Program-made: the position numbers and the translations under genes
Source of the DNA: REBR01 sp033721915
GTDB taxonomy: Bacteria > Pseudomonadota > Gammaproteobacteria > Pseudomonadales > Oleiphilaceae
NCBI GenBank assembly: GCA_033721915.1
Contig: JAWWAC010000012.1
Coordinates: 1-64,000 of the forward strand
Direction: 5' to 3'
DNA: 64,000 nucleotides
Part shown: piece by piece, positions 8,384-17,184 of the stretch
How positions within the stretch are numbered: the first letter of the stretch is position 1
How the letters are laid out: each line of letters opens with the position of its first letter
The notes under the pieces: generated by a model
Database searches by the model: none
Seen by the model: the letters and a program-made list of their open reading frames with translations, nothing else
Told to the model about the DNA's origin: nothing

Positions 8384-9154
8384 ATGACCCGGACAACACC
8401 ACAACGCCTGTTGCTCAACTGCGACATGGGAGAGAGCTTCGGCCAGTGGACCATGGGGCGTGATGAACAGGTGATGCCCCTGGTGGAGCTGGCCAATGTG
8501 GCCTGCGGCTTCCACGCCTCGGACCCGGTCACCATACACCGCACACTGGCACTGGCGGCGGAGGCCGGCACCCGTGTGGGGGCCCACCCCAGCTACCCGG
8601 ATCTGGCCGGTTTCGGCCGGCGCAGCATGGACTGCAGCCATGAGGAGGTGGTCACGATGGTGCGCTACCAGGTGGGGGCACTGGAGGGGCTGTGCCGGGC
8701 CCACGGCATCACGCTGCACCACGTCAAACCCCATGGCGCCCTCTACAACGACATGATGAAAAGCACCCCATTGCAACGCGCCGTTCTGGAGGCACTCAGC
8801 CCCTGGCAGGGGGCGCTGCCACTGATGGTACTGGCGGGGGTGGACAACAGCGCACTGCAGGATCTGGCCGCCGGCTATGGCGTGCCACTGCTGCTGGAGG
8901 CCTTTGCCGACCGGGTCTATGAGCCCTCGGGCCAGCTGCGCCCACGCAGTCAGCCCGGTGCCGTGCACAGCGACCCCCAGGCCATACTGCAGCAGGCGCT
9001 GGGGCTGGCCCGTGACGGGCATGTGGCCACCGCCGACGGCGGGCGCCTGTCCCTGCCGGCGGACACACTCTGCGTGCACGGCGACAACGACGCCTCGGTG
9101 GAGTCGGTGCGGGCCATCCGGGAGGCACTGGACCGGCATTACGGGGGCCTCTGA
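8384..9154 (+). CDS. pxpA: 5-oxoprolinase subunit A (LamB/YcsF family)
   Basis: This 256-residue protein has the family signatures NCDMGESFG near the start, ACGFHASDP, GAHPSYPD, HHVKPHGALYN and CVHGDN. PxpA with PxpB and PxpC forms the prokaryotic ATP-dependent 5-oxoprolinase that opens 5-oxoproline (pyroglutamate), a damage product of glutamine, to glutamate. It is the first gene of pxpA-pxpB-pxpC and starts about 60 bases after the pckA terminator. Most relatives I know read ACGFHAGDP; the Ser here is a minor variation. Confidence 0.93.
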   Translation: MTRTTPQRLLLNCDMGESFGQWTMGRDEQVMPLVELANVACGFHASDPVTIHRTLALAAEAGTRVGAHPSYPDLAGFGRRSMDCSHEEVVTMVRYQVGALEGLCRAHGITLHHVKPHGALYNDMMKSTPLQRAVLEALSPWQGALPLMVLAGVDNSALQDLAAGYGVPLLLEAFADRVYEPSGQLRPRSQPGAVHSDPQAILQQALGLARDGHVATADGGRLSLPADTLCVHGDNDASVESVRAIREALDRHYGGL

Positions 9155-9156
9155 AC

Positions 9157-9879
9157 ATGGCTCTGTGGCATATTGAAAACGCCGGCCCCGAGGCACTGAT
9201 ACTGCGTTTCGGTGAGCGCATGGATCCACAGCTTCTGCCAGTGATCCGCGCCGCCACGGAGCGCCTGGCCGCCCTGAAAGAGCCGGCGCCAGGGGGCGAC
9301 AAGCCCCCCGCCATCCGAGACCTGGTGCCCTCCTACAGCACACTGCTGGTCTGCTACGACCCGGTGCTCAATGACTTCCGCAGCCTCTCAGGTCAGATCC
9401 GTCAGTGTCTCAGGGGCCTTGAGCAGGATCTCAGTGATAACCGGGGCGGCGGGCGTCTGGTGGAGATTCCGGTCTGGTACCACCCTCAGGTGGGGCCGGA
9501 CCTGGAGCGGGTGGCCCGGCATCACGGCCTGTCGGTGGAGGAGGTCATACGACGCCACAGCCAGCGGGACTACCCGGTCTACGCCATTGGCTTCGCACCG
9601 GGCTTTGCCTACCTGGGCAATCTGGACCCTACACTGGCCACCCCCCGTCTGGACAGCCCCAGGCAGACCGTCCCCGCCGGTTCCGTGGCGCTGGCGGAGC
9701 AGCAGACCGCGGTCTACCCCATCGCTACCCCCGGGGGCTGGAACCTGCTGGGGCGCACCCCCATGACCCTGTTTGACCCGGACCTGGAGGGGCTTTGCCC
9801 CCTCAGCCCCGGCGACACCGTGCGCTTTGTCCCCATCAGCCGTGAACAGTTCCTGAAGGCAGGAGGTGTCGAGGAATGA
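9157..9879 (+). CDS. pxpB: 5-oxoprolinase subunit B (KipI family)
   Basis: The 240-residue product carries the KipI-family core: YSTLLVCYDP near residue 60, a VEIPVWYHP strand, YAIGFAPGFAYLG and VALAEQQTAVYP. KipI of Bacillus was first described as a kinase inhibitor, but in this gene context the protein is the PxpB subunit of 5-oxoprolinase. It starts 2 bases after pxpA and overlaps pxpC by 4 bases, so the three are tightly coupled. Confidence 0.92.
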   Translation: MALWHIENAGPEALILRFGERMDPQLLPVIRAATERLAALKEPAPGGDKPPAIRDLVPSYSTLLVCYDPVLNDFRSLSGQIRQCLRGLEQDLSDNRGGGRLVEIPVWYHPQVGPDLERVARHHGLSVEEVIRRHSQRDYPVYAIGFAPGFAYLGNLDPTLATPRLDSPRQTVPAGSVALAEQQTAVYPIATPGGWNLLGRTPMTLFDPDLEGLCPLSPGDTVRFVPISREQFLKAGGVEE

Positions 9880-10823
9880 ATGACAGCGACACAGGCTTTG
9901 AAGTACTGGAACCCGGCCCCCTGACACTGGTCCAGGACCTGGGGCGCTTCGGTTACCAGCATCTGGGCCTCTCCCCCGGCGGTGCGGCGGATGAGCACGC
10001 CTTTCTCTGGGGCAACCGCCTTCTGGGCAACCACCCCAAGTGCCCGGCCCTGGAGGTCACACTGGGGGGGCTGGTGCTGCGGGCGCACAAGACCACCCAG
10101 ATCGCCCTGACCGGCGCGGACCTGCAAGCCCGACTCAACGGCGAGCCACTGAGCCACTGGCACAGCCACCGCATCGAGGCCGGCGACAGGCTGGAACTGG
10201 GTTATCCCGCCAGCGGGGTGCGGGGCTATCTGGCGGTGATGGGGGGCTTTCAGTTCCCCCCCGTACTGGGCTCCGTGGCCACGGTGATGCGCGAGAAAAT
10301 GGGCGGGCCGGACGGGCAGGGGCGCCCTGTCGAGGCCGGCGACTGCCTGCCCTGCCCGACACCCACAGCCCGGCAATACGACCGGCGGCTGATGGGGGTG
10401 CTGAGCCGTTTTATCCCCGACTACCGGCAACCACTGACACTGGGGCTGGTGGCCGGACAGCAGCACGACCATTTCAGGGGACGGGACCTGGCACGGTTTC
10501 ACAACAGCGATTACCGCCTCTCCAACCGCAGTGACCGCATGGGCATCCGCCTCGAGGGGGAGCCGCTGAAACCCGAGCCGGCGGGCATTCTCTCGGAGGG
10601 CATCCCCTTCGGTGCCGTCCAGGTCCCTCCCGATGGCCAGCCCATTGTGCTGCTCAAGGACCGCCAGACCATCGGTGGCTACCCCAAGCTGGGCACCCTC
10701 TGCCCGCTGCACGCCTTTGCCCTGTCACAGCGTCAGCCACAATCCACGGTGCGTTTCCGCCCCATGACGCTGGACGAGGCACAGGGGCGGCTGCGGCGGT
10801 TCTACCGGTTCTTCGGTGTCTGA
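9876..10823 (+). CDS. pxpC: 5-oxoprolinase subunit C (KipA family)
   Basis: The 315-residue protein belongs to the KipA/biotin-dependent carboxyltransferase-like family: GPLTLVQDLGRFGYQHLG at the start, GGAADEHAFLWGN, and DRQTIGGYPKLG in the C-terminal half. It completes the PxpABC 5-oxoprolinase. Its ATG overlaps the pxpB stop (ATGA), a sign of translational coupling. It ends 17 bases from the convergent TRAP permease gene, with no obvious terminator between them. Confidence 0.93.
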   Translation: MNDSDTGFEVLEPGPLTLVQDLGRFGYQHLGLSPGGAADEHAFLWGNRLLGNHPKCPALEVTLGGLVLRAHKTTQIALTGADLQARLNGEPLSHWHSHRIEAGDRLELGYPASGVRGYLAVMGGFQFPPVLGSVATVMREKMGGPDGQGRPVEAGDCLPCPTPTARQYDRRLMGVLSRFIPDYRQPLTLGLVAGQQHDHFRGRDLARFHNSDYRLSNRSDRMGIRLEGEPLKPEPAGILSEGIPFGAVQVPPDGQPIVLLKDRQTIGGYPKLGTLCPLHAFALSQRQPQSTVRFRPMTLDEAQGRLRRFYRFFGV

Positions 10824-10840
10824 GGGCCTGAGTCAAGCGA

Positions 10841-12928
10841 TCAAAGCCCATAGAACAGCAGCGGCACGAAAGCCACCAGCAGCAGCGACAGACCCATCAC
10901 CAGCATGGGCATCACCAGCCGTTCATGGCGCTGGTAGAAAGTGCCGCTGCTGAGATGGGACAGGCGCACCTCTTCATCCCCCACCACCTGCCGGGTCAGC
11001 AGGTGGTTGAGTGACACCGGCGGTGTGAGATAGCCCAGCTCGAAGGCCACCAGGGTCACCATCCAGAAGTGCACCGGGTGGATGCCGCTGTTGTAGGCCA
11101 TGGTGGCCACGGTGGCGCTGACCAGAATAATGGCTCCGAAGGCGTCCATGATCATGCCCAGCACCACCAGAACGGCCACCATCAGGCCCATGGCGGCCCA
11201 GTGGTTGTCAAAGGCCTGTGGAAAGTGCTCCATGACACCGGCCCGCTCCACCACGCCACCCAGGCTGATGGACAGGCCGAACAGCAGCAGCAGGGCGCCG
11301 ATTTCCGCCGTGGTGTCACTGGTGGCATGGCGCAGTCGGTACTCCAGCCCGGGATGCCCGGGTTCAGTCTGGCGGCGGCCTTTGCCATGGCTTGAGCCCG
11401 GTGAGAAACGCACCGCCTCGTACACCAGCACGGCAATCAGGATCAGCGGCAGTAGGCGCGGTGCCGAGAACTCGTCCATGGCCACACCCAGCACCGAGCG
11501 GTAGAAGAGCACCACCCCGGCGATCACCAGCCCATAGGGCAGCAGCGCCCTGAGGCTGGCCATTGTGGCGGGCAGCGCCTCGGACACCGGCGCCAGCTGC
11601 CAGCGGCTCTGACGGTTGAGGGTCATGGTGACCAGCAGAAACACCAGCGCCGTCAGAGCCAGCACCAGCGCGCCCCAACTGAACAGCTGCTCCGTGGTCA
11701 CCTCCCGGTTGAGCATGGCAATCACCACCACCAGCAGACAGGGACGCAGCACCACCCCCATGGAGCCCGACATGGCCGTGGCCGCCAGTGCCAGCTGACG
11801 CCGTGCGCCGGCGAGGCGCAGCTCCTGGTAGACCACCGCGCCGGCGGCGATGACAAAGATCCCGGAGGCCCCGGTATAGGCCGTGGGCACCGCCGCCGCC
11901 ACCACCGCCACCGTGGCCAGCAGCTCCGGTGGCATGCCCCAGGGCCTGAGCAGGTCAAACACCCGTGTGGCCAGGCGGGTCTGCTTGAGCATCATGCCGG
12001 CCCAGACATAGAGGGCCACATTGATGAAAATCTCCGAATGCTCCATCAGGGCCCCCAGGTAGACAGCCACCCCCTGGGCGTAGTCCTGAGCGATAAAATA
12101 GCTCCCGGCAATCAGGCACATGATGGCGTACAGGGGGATGCTCATCAGGGCATGCAGCCAGCCACCACCGGCGGGCAGCCCATCGGGCAGGCGCACAAGC
12201 CGCCACAGACTGGCCAGGCTCAGCAGGGCAAAACACAGCACCCACAGCAGATGCACGGCCTCACGCACCGGCGAGACCGCCACAATGGTGGCATGGGCCG
12301 ACTCACGGAACAGCCAGTTGGAGCCCAGCAGCATCAGGTTGGCCACCAGCTGGGCACTGTAGGAGACCCGGTAGTCGAGACGGGACTCAATGCCCCGCAT
12401 GGCAATATGGTGGCGGCCCAGTGTGGCGGTGATGGCACAGACCATCACCAGCAGTATCAGCAGGGGGCGCTGGGCACCCAGCCCCAGCAGTGTGAGGTCG
12501 GAGAAGCCCTGCTCCACGCTGCGGTAGAGGCGCAGCGGGACCGTGATACGGGACTGTCTGTCCTGGTACTCCAGGTGGCGCGCCTCGCAGGCCAGCAGTG
12601 AGGCCTCCACGGAGCGTTGCAGCGCCTCCCGGTCCGGCTCTGACTCCCCCAGCAGGTCGGTGACATCGCCCTGCTGCTGTTGCCGGCGCCGGGCCAGGCG
12701 CTCCACTTGCTCGTCAATATCCACCATCAGGTCGCACTGTGGCGGCTGCGGGTCGCTGCGCAGCTGGTGGTAGCCGGGCCAGAGTGCCTCACCCAGTTGC
12801 AGAAGGCGGTTATGGACATCGGTGCTGGTATTGAACAGCAGCACCGCCAGCAGTATCAGGCAGACAGGCAGTGACGAGAACCACTCCCGACTGGAGCGCC
12901 GGGGCACTGTCCACCGCAAGCCCGTCAT
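10841..12928 (-). CDS. TRAP transporter large permease with fused N-terminal small-permease-like part
   Basis: This 695-residue protein has about 15 membrane segments. The C-terminal two thirds resemble the DctM large permease (PTAYTGASGIFVIAAGAVVY, GMIMDAFGAIILVSATVATM, FELGYLTPPVSLN). The N-terminal third looks like a DctQ-type small subunit, but it carries an extra soluble, charged, Gln/Arg-rich loop of about 90 residues between the first and second membrane segments, which is unusual. It is the last gene of a leftward operon with an AdeT-like binding protein (9 bases upstream) and a TatT lipoprotein. Substrate unknown; carboxylates or hydrophobic acids are typical for TRAP systems. A DctQM fusion is inferred from layout only. 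Confidence 0.85.
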   Translation of the reverse strand: MTGLRWTVPRRSSREWFSSLPVCLILLAVLLFNTSTDVHNRLLQLGEALWPGYHQLRSDPQPPQCDLMVDIDEQVERLARRRQQQQGDVTDLLGESEPDREALQRSVEASLLACEARHLEYQDRQSRITVPLRLYRSVEQGFSDLTLLGLGAQRPLLILLVMVCAITATLGRHHIAMRGIESRLDYRVSYSAQLVANLMLLGSNWLFRESAHATIVAVSPVREAVHLLWVLCFALLSLASLWRLVRLPDGLPAGGGWLHALMSIPLYAIMCLIAGSYFIAQDYAQGVAVYLGALMEHSEIFINVALYVWAGMMLKQTRLATRVFDLLRPWGMPPELLATVAVVAAAVPTAYTGASGIFVIAAGAVVYQELRLAGARRQLALAATAMSGSMGVVLRPCLLVVVIAMLNREVTTEQLFSWGALVLALTALVFLLVTMTLNRQSRWQLAPVSEALPATMASLRALLPYGLVIAGVVLFYRSVLGVAMDEFSAPRLLPLILIAVLVYEAVRFSPGSSHGKGRRQTEPGHPGLEYRLRHATSDTTAEIGALLLLFGLSISLGGVVERAGVMEHFPQAFDNHWAAMGLMVAVLVVLGMIMDAFGAIILVSATVATMAYNSGIHPVHFWMVTLVAFELGYLTPPVSLNHLLTRQVVGDEEVRLSHLSSGTFYQRHERLVMPMLVMGLSLLLVAFVPLLFYGL

Positions 12929-12937
12929 AAAACGCCC

Positions 12938-13981
12938 TTACTCCCGGTCGTCCGCGCACTCGGCACGGCCCGGGTCCACCCGGCAGCGGATGCCCTTCAT
13001 CAGGCGCAGTGCCGTGGCATCGAACTCCCCCTGGTCCCGCAGCTGGATGCGCACATTGCGCAGCATCCGGTCGTACTCCGCCACCTGCTCCGGTGCCGGT
13101 TCCATCCAGTAGCGATCCGCCACCTCCTGCTCCGCCTCCCGGATGATCTCGAAAGCCTCATCGATTCGGCTGAAGGCGTAGTCCCGCACTGTCTGGCCGT
13201 AACCCTCGGGGAAACGGTCACGTCGCAGCAGAATCTGGAAGTTCATCTGGGCCAGTGTGTAATCGAGAATGCCTCCGTTCTCCCCCAGCCCCCGGTAAAG
13301 CTCCATGGGGTTGTAGGCCACGGCCGGGGCATAGGCGGCGTCCACGCTGCCGTTATTGAAACGTCCGGCGAAGCTGGTGGTGCTGGAGCCCACCACCGAG
13401 GCCCCCACATGGCGCACCATGGTGATGGAGGCCAGGTCGTGGTCGAGGGTGGCAATGCGCTTGCCCTGGAGCTTCTCCACGCTGTCGATGTTGCTGTCAC
13501 GGACAAACAGGTAGACACCGCCGGCGGGGAGTATGCCGGCCACCTCGTAGCTGTCTTCCACCAGATATTGCCGGGCGTTCTCCTGGCTGAGCACCCGCAT
13601 CATCAGTCGCATTTCCTCCTCCCCGGGCAGCGCCCCCATGGCGTCCAGCGAGCCGGTGAAGCGGTTGAAATCCCGCGCCATGGTACCGGTCAGCAGTACC
13701 GCGTCGCACTGTCCTGCGCGGAATTCCTCGGCGGCGATGGCCTCCTTGGTGTAGGCCCTCAGGTTCAGGTCCAGGCCCTCTTCCATGGCCGCCGGCCTTG
13801 AGGACTCCATCAGGCTGAACAGCGGGCCATTGGCGCCGATCGGGTCGAAGATGCAGAAGTCCCTCTGCACCAGTTCGCCGTCCTGACCGCCCCGGGAGTC
13901 CGCCTCCGCCGCCATCAATGGCATCAGCAGCAGACAAAGCCGTGTCATCCGCGGGAACCTGCCTGTGAGGTATTGGGTCAT
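12938..13981 (-). CDS. AdeT-like putative solute-binding protein (DUF6091)
   Basis: The 347-residue product starts at ATG 13981, which has an excellent AAGGAGA site. A short signal sequence (LCLLLMPLMAAEA) follows. The body is a periplasmic binding-protein fold with FCIFDPIGANGPLFSLM, an acquired CDAVLLTGTMARDFN segment and DRYWMEP near the end, like the AdeT/DUF6091 family. Acinetobacter AdeT was once linked to drug efflux, but here the gene sits between TatT and a TRAP permease, which argues for a substrate-binding role in uptake. Two Cys near residues 42 and 94 and two near the C-terminus could be oxidised in the periplasm. Confidence 0.82.
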   Translation of the reverse strand: MTQYLTGRFPRMTRLCLLLMPLMAAEADSRGGQDGELVQRDFCIFDPIGANGPLFSLMESSRPAAMEEGLDLNLRAYTKEAIAAEEFRAGQCDAVLLTGTMARDFNRFTGSLDAMGALPGEEEMRLMMRVLSQENARQYLVEDSYEVAGILPAGGVYLFVRDSNIDSVEKLQGKRIATLDHDLASITMVRHVGASVVGSSTTSFAGRFNNGSVDAAYAPAVAYNPMELYRGLGENGGILDYTLAQMNFQILLRRDRFPEGYGQTVRDYAFSRIDEAFEIIREAEQEVADRYWMEPAPEQVAEYDRMLRNVRIQLRDQGEFDATALRLMKGIRCRVDPGRAECADDRE

Positions 13982-14064
13982 GGGAAATCTCCTTGCCTGG
14001 AAATCGTTGCTACTGGTGTGCCGGGCCGGCGACCACCGTTGCTCTTTTTACATGAGCTCCTCTT

Positions 14065-15096
14065 TTACATGAGCGCCTCAAGGGGGATTTCCTCCTGCTG
14101 TGGGGACGGATCGTCCCAAAAGGTCCCCAGGGCGCCGGTGGGGGTGCGATGCCCCCGCGCCTGTGTCCAGAGGAGGTGCGAGAGGGCCTTGATTCTGGCC
14201 GTGGCGGTGCTGTCCACCATGACCCAGTCCGGGTGGGCCGGCTCCTGAATGGCCTCTGCGTGGCGCCTCAGTACCGCCCTGACCCGCTCACGCTCGCCGG
14301 CATTCTCCGCCGCCAGTGCGTGCAGCACATGGCTGAGACGCACACCGGCCTCTTCGCCCTTGCGGTCCGCCGCCTCAAGCCGCTCAAACGGGTCCACCCC
14401 TTGCGGGGCGTTATCCAGCAGGGACCAGACGGTGGCCTGTATGGCGCCGGGCACACCCCACCAGCGGTCGTCCTGCAGGCACTCGGCGCCACGGGCCGCC
14501 CTGCCGGGAATATTGCCGGGAATGCCCCCATGCACCGCGGACTGCACCTGGGCGTTCATGGCCTGCAGCCCCGCCAGAAGCCCACTCAGGTAGATAAACT
14601 CGTCCAGTGGCTGCTCGAACTGCCCTAGCGGACAGTCCCCTTCACCCACGGCCCCGTAATGGGCGTTGAGGTGCTTCCAGGCCTGGTGGTAACGCTCCGC
14701 GGCGCGGACCAAGTGCTCGCGGGCGGCAAACTGGGCATCCCGCGCCTCGGCCGGGCGCCGCTGGTGGAGGTGGCGGTGATAGGCCAGGCGGGCTTCAAGG
14801 GCCCGCTCTTCGGCGCAGCCCGCGGCGGAGAGCTGCATGATCACCCCCAGCTGATCCGGTGTGTCGGTGACACGGCCAAAGGAGAGCATCAGTGGCGTGG
14901 TGGCTTCCGCCATGGCGCAGGACATGGCCACATCGGACTGTTGCAGCAGGTAGGGGGTGGTGTGCTTTTTGGACAGCCCCTGCATGATGTGGCCGGTATT
15001 GCGGTACATGAGGTTCTCGATGCTGCCACAGCCGCTGAGCAGGGCGCACAGCAGAACGGCGGTGAAGGCGCGGAACAGTGGGATCATCGATGTCAT
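14065..15096 (-). CDS. TatT-like TRAP-associated lipoprotein
   Basis: The 343-residue protein begins with a lipoprotein signal (ALLSGC, Cys23). The rest is helical, with repeats such as ALEARLAYHRHLHQRRPAEARDAQFAAREH, consistent with the TPR-like fold of the TRAP T-component. Treponema TatT is a trimeric TPR lipoprotein that docks onto its TRAP binding protein and may feed it a hydrophobic ligand. ATG 15096 was chosen because it starts the signal; an upstream extension has no signal character. It is first in the operon with the AdeT-like protein and the permease; a gap of 83 bases separates it from the next gene. Confidence 0.8.
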   Translation of the reverse strand: MTSMIPLFRAFTAVLLCALLSGCGSIENLMYRNTGHIMQGLSKKHTTPYLLQQSDVAMSCAMAEATTPLMLSFGRVTDTPDQLGVIMQLSAAGCAEERALEARLAYHRHLHQRRPAEARDAQFAAREHLVRAAERYHQAWKHLNAHYGAVGEGDCPLGQFEQPLDEFIYLSGLLAGLQAMNAQVQSAVHGGIPGNIPGRAARGAECLQDDRWWGVPGAIQATVWSLLDNAPQGVDPFERLEAADRKGEEAGVRLSHVLHALAAENAGERERVRAVLRRHAEAIQEPAHPDWVMVDSTATARIKALSHLLWTQARGHRTPTGALGTFWDDPSPQQEEIPLEALM

Positions 15097-15574
15097 AATG
15101 GGCCCTTTTCCGGAGTGGTTTGTTGTGGGGTCCCTGACCGGGCGGTTACGGCGCTGGCCGGCGGTCAATCCCCTGCCGTCCAGCCGCAGGGCATTATCCG
15201 CCCGTGCCGGCGGCGATGCTGAGACAGACAGCGCAGTTTGCCGGCAGGGCCTTTGCCTCAGGGGTCAACAGGCGGCAACGACGCTCTTCAGGGCTCTGCG
15301 GGGGTGGCGACTGGGTGTGAATCCCCACTTACCGGTACGGGCCTGATATGGAGGGACCATGGAACCACCATGACGGATTGGGCGTGTAGGCTTGAGGTCT
15401 GTCGGTGACCCGTGGGATTTTCCCGGCCATCAAGGGCTGAATCCGCCGCGGGACGCATTGACAGGGCCTGAAACTGAACTTAAATGATAGGGGCCGTGGC
15501 CCCCTGTGTGCAGAGGGATTGCGCAGGGCCATATCCGCCATCAACAACAGCAATAACAAAAGAGGATCGTATCC
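15097..15574. other. Gene-free divergent region between the TatT operon and HU
   Basis: No convincing coding frame is present. It should hold promoters for both directions. The HU-proximal part has a good sigma70 candidate (15458-15485) and a GGGGCC/GGCCCC hairpin (15488-15503). The middle (about 15295-15450) is G+C-rich with two similar motifs, TGTGAATCCCC and GCTGAATCCGCC, which recall conserved boxes of metabolite-binding leader RNAs, but I could not match it to any riboswitch class. I see no repeat or mobile-element end. Confidence 0.5.
15458..15485 (+). promoter_or_regulatory. Sigma70 promoter candidate for the HU gene
   Basis: A perfect TTGACA at 15458-15463 is followed after 16 bases by TTAAAT at 15480-15485. 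Transcription would begin near 15492 and leave an 80-base leader that opens with a GGGGCC/GGCCCC hairpin. Confidence 0.5.
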
Positions 15575-15847
15575 ATGCGAAAACCGGAACTTGCCTCCGC
15601 CATTGCGGAAAAAACCGGCCTGACCAAAGCCAAATCCGAGGAAGTGATCACCGCGTTCACCGACGAGATCAGCCGCGCCATGACCAAGGACCAGAGCGTC
15701 TCTCTGATCGGTTTTGGAACATTCAGTGTGCGTGAGCGCAGTGCCCGCAGCGGTCGCAACCCCCAGACCGGAGCCACGATTCAGATTCCTGCCAGCAAGT
15801 CCGTCGGCTTCAAGCCCGGCAAGCTGCTCAAGGATTCCGTCAGCTGA
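15575..15847 (+). CDS. HU family DNA-binding protein
   Basis: At 90 residues it has the size of HU. The sequence shows the family pattern: N-terminal helix pair (LASAIAEKTGLTKAKSE), the GFGTFSVRERSAR beta arm, the signature GRNPQTGATIQIPAS and FKPGKLLKD at the end. HU proteins bend and compact DNA as homo- or heterodimers. AGAGGA lies about 10 bases before ATG 15575. It stands alone between the divergent TatT operon and the convergent pyrC'. I cannot tell HU-alpha from HU-beta. Confidence 0.92.
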   Translation: MRKPELASAIAEKTGLTKAKSEEVITAFTDEISRAMTKDQSVSLIGFGTFSVRERSARSGRNPQTGATIQIPASKSVGFKPGKLLKDSVS

Positions 15848-15872
15848 ATCGCTGAGCGGAAAAGCCTTTCTC

Positions 15873-15895
15873 CAGGTGCCTCACGGGGGCGCCTG
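15873..15895. terminator. Possible shared terminator hairpin between HU and pyrC'
   Basis: CAGGTGCC, a 7-base loop and GGCGCCTG form an 8-pair stem (one G-T pair) between the two convergent stop codons. No T run follows on either strand, so termination here is uncertain. Confidence 0.35.
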
Positions 15896-15897
15896 AT

Positions 15898-17184
15898 TCA
15901 GTCTGCCGCCCGGTAGACGATCTGCCCGCCCACCATCGTCATGGACACCACGCCAGGCAGTCGCTCGCCCAGCGCCGGGGCCTGTTTGCCCGTGGACAGT
16001 AATGTCTCCTCACTCACCGCCCACTGAGCCTGTGCATCCAGCAGAAACAGATCCGCCACACGGCCCGCCGCCAGCTCCGGCACCGGCTCTGACAGCACCT
16101 CGGCCGGGCCCTGGCACAGGCCGCGCAGCAGCGCAGTGCGGCTCAGCTGCCCCTGTGCCACCAGTTGCAGGCCCAGTGAGAGGGTGGTCTCCAGTGTGGA
16201 GAGACCCGCCTCGGTGGCGGCGAAGGGGGCCTGCTTGGCGGCGTGGTCCTGTGGCCGGTGCTGGCTGCAGATGGCATCGATAACCCCGTCTTCCACACCC
16301 CGCAGCAGTGCCTGACGGTCGCTTTCCTCCCGCAGTGGCGGGCGCACGTGGTAGCGCCCGTCGAATCCGGTGATCACCTGATCGGTGTACACCAGGTGGT
16401 GCATGGTCACATCCGCGGTCACCGCCAGCCCCTGGGCCTTGGCGGCACGGACCAGTGCCACGGAGCGGGCACAGCTCAGCGGCCCCAGGTGCAGCCTGAC
16501 ACCGGTTTCCTCCGCCAGCAGCAGCAGTTCGCTCACCGCCGTGGTCTCGGCCACCGCGGGAATGCCCGGCAGCCCCATTCGCGCCGCCAGAGCCCCGTCA
16601 TGGGCACAGCCATCGGCGGCCAGGACGGCGTTTTCCGGCTGCACAAAGAGCCGGATGCCAAAGGTATGGGCGTAGGCCATGCAGCGGCGCAGTACACGGG
16701 CATCCCGCAGCGGACGGCCGCCGTTGCCCAATGCCACACAGCCGGCGCTGGACAGGCCCACCATGTCGCTGAGGTGTTCTCCGCCCAGCCCCCGGGTCAT
16801 GGCTCCCACCGGCAGCACATGCACCCGCCCGCTCTGTGCGGCCAGGTCGCGGATCAGGTGGGTGACGGCGCTGGAGTCGTTCACCGGTGAGGTTTCCGGC
16901 ACGGCACAGACCCGGGTGAAGCCCCCCCTGGCCGCCGCCAGGGTTTCCGTGGCAATGGTGCCGCGCCGGTCCGGGCCCGGTTCACCAAGATGGCAGTTGA
17001 GGTCGATCAGGCCCGGCAGCAGCCACTGGCCGCCACCGTCGATCACCTGGTCCGCCTCGCCGTGGCGGGCCTGGTCCCCGATCAGGGCAATCTGCCCGTC
17101 GGCAACCAGCACACTGGTGAGGGCCTGTGAAGGTTCACCGTGCTGTACGGGGCGGATGTTCTCAATACGCAGTACCCGGCTCAT
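15898..17184 (-). CDS. pyrC': Non-catalytic dihydroorotase-like protein PyrC'
   Basis: This 428-residue amidohydrolase-fold protein aligns with dihydroorotase (GGGQWLLPGLIDLNCHLGEPG near residue 50-70), but the metal-binding HxH motif is Asn63-Cys-His65. The later Zn-ligand regions are also altered (CSQHRPQDH instead of a TDHAPH type). Pseudomonas has the same arrangement: an inactive PyrC' that assembles with PyrB into the ATCase dodecamer and is required for its activity, while a true pyrC lies elsewhere. The start overlaps the pyrB stop by 4 bases (ATGA), in keeping with a stoichiometric partner. Confidence 0.9.
   Translation of the reverse strand: MSRVLRIENIRPVQHGEPSQALTSVLVADGQIALIGDQARHGEADQVIDGGGQWLLPGLIDLNCHLGEPGPDRRGTIATETLAAARGGFTRVCAVPETSPVNDSSAVTHLIRDLAAQSGRVHVLPVGAMTRGLGGEHLSDMVGLSSAGCVALGNGGRPLRDARVLRRCMAYAHTFGIRLFVQPENAVLAADGCAHDGALAARMGLPGIPAVAETTAVSELLLLAEETGVRLHLGPLSCARSVALVRAAKAQGLAVTADVTMHHLVYTDQVITGFDGRYHVRPPLREESDRQALLRGVEDGVIDAICSQHRPQDHAAKQAPFAATEAGLSTLETTLSLGLQLVAQGQLSRTALLRGLCQGPAEVLSEPVPELAAGRVADLFLLDAQAQWAVSEETLLSTGKQAPALGERLPGVVSMTMVGGQIVYRAAD

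Noticed and set aside
6828..8402. A 524-codon open frame antisense to pckA
   Set aside because: It mirrors the pckA gene, whose motifs are unmistakable; long antisense frames are expected in G+C-rich genes with strong third-position bias.
15295..15450. Riboswitch (cobalamin, FMN or glycine type)
   Set aside because: GAATCC-like boxes are present, but the conserved cores of these classes are not, and HU and TRAP genes are not typical targets.
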